Assembly: GCA_030619215.1 (NCBI GenBank)
Contig: JAUXBV010000163.1
Location: forward strand, 1-7,245
Source: Fibrobacterota bacterium
GTDB taxonomy: Bacteria; Fibrobacterota; Chitinivibrionia; Chitinivibrionales; JANQEN01
Length of the DNA: 7,245 bases
Reading direction: 5' to 3'
In this document: positions 6,791-7,245 of the stretch, piece by piece
How positions within the stretch are numbered: the stretch's first letter is position 1
Layout of the letters: each line of letters opens with the position of its first letter
The notes under the pieces: model-generated
Database searches by the model: none
What the model saw: only the letters and a program-made list of their open reading frames with translations
What the model was told of the DNA's origin: nothing
Translations under genes and position numbers: made by a program

Positions 6791-7245
6791 CTATTCCCTC
6801 TTTGGCAACCGGAACCACAAATATCCCAGGATTATAAAAATCAGGATACAGTAGAACTGTAGGTCTTTTGAGGAAAAAGAGGTAATTATTCCCGATTTTA
6901 CCCTGCTGGTAAAGATCCAGAGTCCTCCTCCTCCGGTATAACTCTCGATCAGCGAGCGAAGGCTGTCCGACCACATCACAGGGTTGTTCATTACCCTATC
7001 AGCAACCTCATGATCAATTCCGGATAAAAGCGGGCCGGAGCTCTTTGAGGCATTCTCCTCCAAAAAACGTTTATAATAAACCTCCAACACCCTGTTTTCA
7101 CTGAAGCATCCATGATAATTTTTATAAAACGTTCCGTCAGACGCCTTATAATTAGGGCTTGCTGAAAGATGTCTAACTATCATATAAATCAACATGTTAC
7201 ATGTGGCATGATATATATTTAGTGCAAACAAAAACAGTAATTTTC
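6791..7245 (-). CDS. Hypothetical protein, C-terminal part, open at the window edge
   Basis: A frame of about 150 codons runs on the minus strand from the right edge to a TAG at 6791-6793, with no in-frame stop. In-frame TTG 7231 and ATG 7195 exist, but neither has a clear ribosome binding site, so the gene probably begins outside the window. The part nearest the edge (LFALNIYHATCNMLIYMIV) is hydrophobic. A soluble stretch follows, with SGIDHEVADRVMNNPVMWSD and LIESYTGGGGLWIF. The frame ends in a likely membrane helix (FYCILIFIILGYLWFRL) and a short basic tail. Codon choice in the middle part looks like real coding sequence. I do not recognise the family. It might be the end of a membrane-anchored protein with a domain between two helices, or a decayed remnant whose last third runs out of frame: an overlapping minus-strand frame stays open to 6582 and could mean a frameshift near 6930-6970. 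Confidence 0.45.
   Translation of the reverse strand, partial: KLLFLFALNIYHATCNMLIYMIVRHLSASPNYKASDGTFYKNYHGCFSENRVLEVYYKRFLEENASKSSGPLLSGIDHEVADRVMNNPVMWSDSLRSLIESYTGGGGLWIFTSRVKSGIITSFSSKDLQFYCILIFIILGYLWFRLPKRE

Noticed and set aside
6724..6837. Plus-strand mini-frame of 37 codons
   Set aside because: It has no ribosome binding site, no recognisable motif, and overlaps the better-supported minus-strand frame.
6582..6974. Minus-strand frame of 130 codons as an independent gene
   Set aside because: Its second half runs through the inverted repeat and right up to the pepD stop, giving low-complexity Cys/Asn-rich translation. Only a short first part could be coding, and then as a frameshifted piece of the neighbouring frame.
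1..7245. CRISPR array, tRNA, rRNA, insertion sequence or prophage
   Set aside because: No regularly spaced repeats, no cloverleaf or rRNA-like stretches, and no transposase, integrase or phage genes were seen on either strand.

Overview
This window looks like ordinary chromosomal DNA of a moderately AT-rich bacterium, probably from the Fibrobacteres-Chlorobi-Bacteroidetes (FCB) superphylum or a related candidate phylum such as Cloacimonadota or Marinimicrobia. The main pointer is the first gene, a secreted gingipain-type (C25) cysteine peptidase. It ends in a degenerate type IX secretion (Por) sorting domain, a combination largely confined to that group. The lineage is inferred from domain content only.

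Layout: positions 1-276 are non-coding and begin with back-to-back stem-loops (about 23-115), followed by a possible promoter and the ribosome binding site of the peptidase gene. The peptidase (277-2682, +) ends at a clear intrinsic terminator (2706-2740). A 415-base gap (2683-3097) holds that terminator, a C-run/G-run hairpin and several small inverted repeats. Next come an OPT-family oligopeptide transporter (3098-5044, +) and an Xaa-His dipeptidase, pepD (5129-6571, +). These two are 84 bases apart, and a perfect 11-bp hairpin lies between them. After pepD come an imperfect 23-bp inverted repeat (6647-6712) and, on the opposite strand, an unrecognised reading frame (6791-7245, -) that is open at the right edge of the window.

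How the genes fit together: the three recognised products form a plausible protein-to-amino-acid route. A cell-surface or secreted C25 peptidase would cut external protein, an OPT carrier would bring peptides across the inner membrane, and cytosolic PepD would split dipeptides. The transporter and pepD probably form one transcription unit. The peptidase has its own terminator, so its link to the other two rests on proximity and theme. I see no phage, insertion sequence, CRISPR array, tRNA or rRNA. No clearly new multi-gene system is visible. The least explained items are the tandem stem-loops at the left edge, the structured transporter leader, and the right-hand minus-strand frame.
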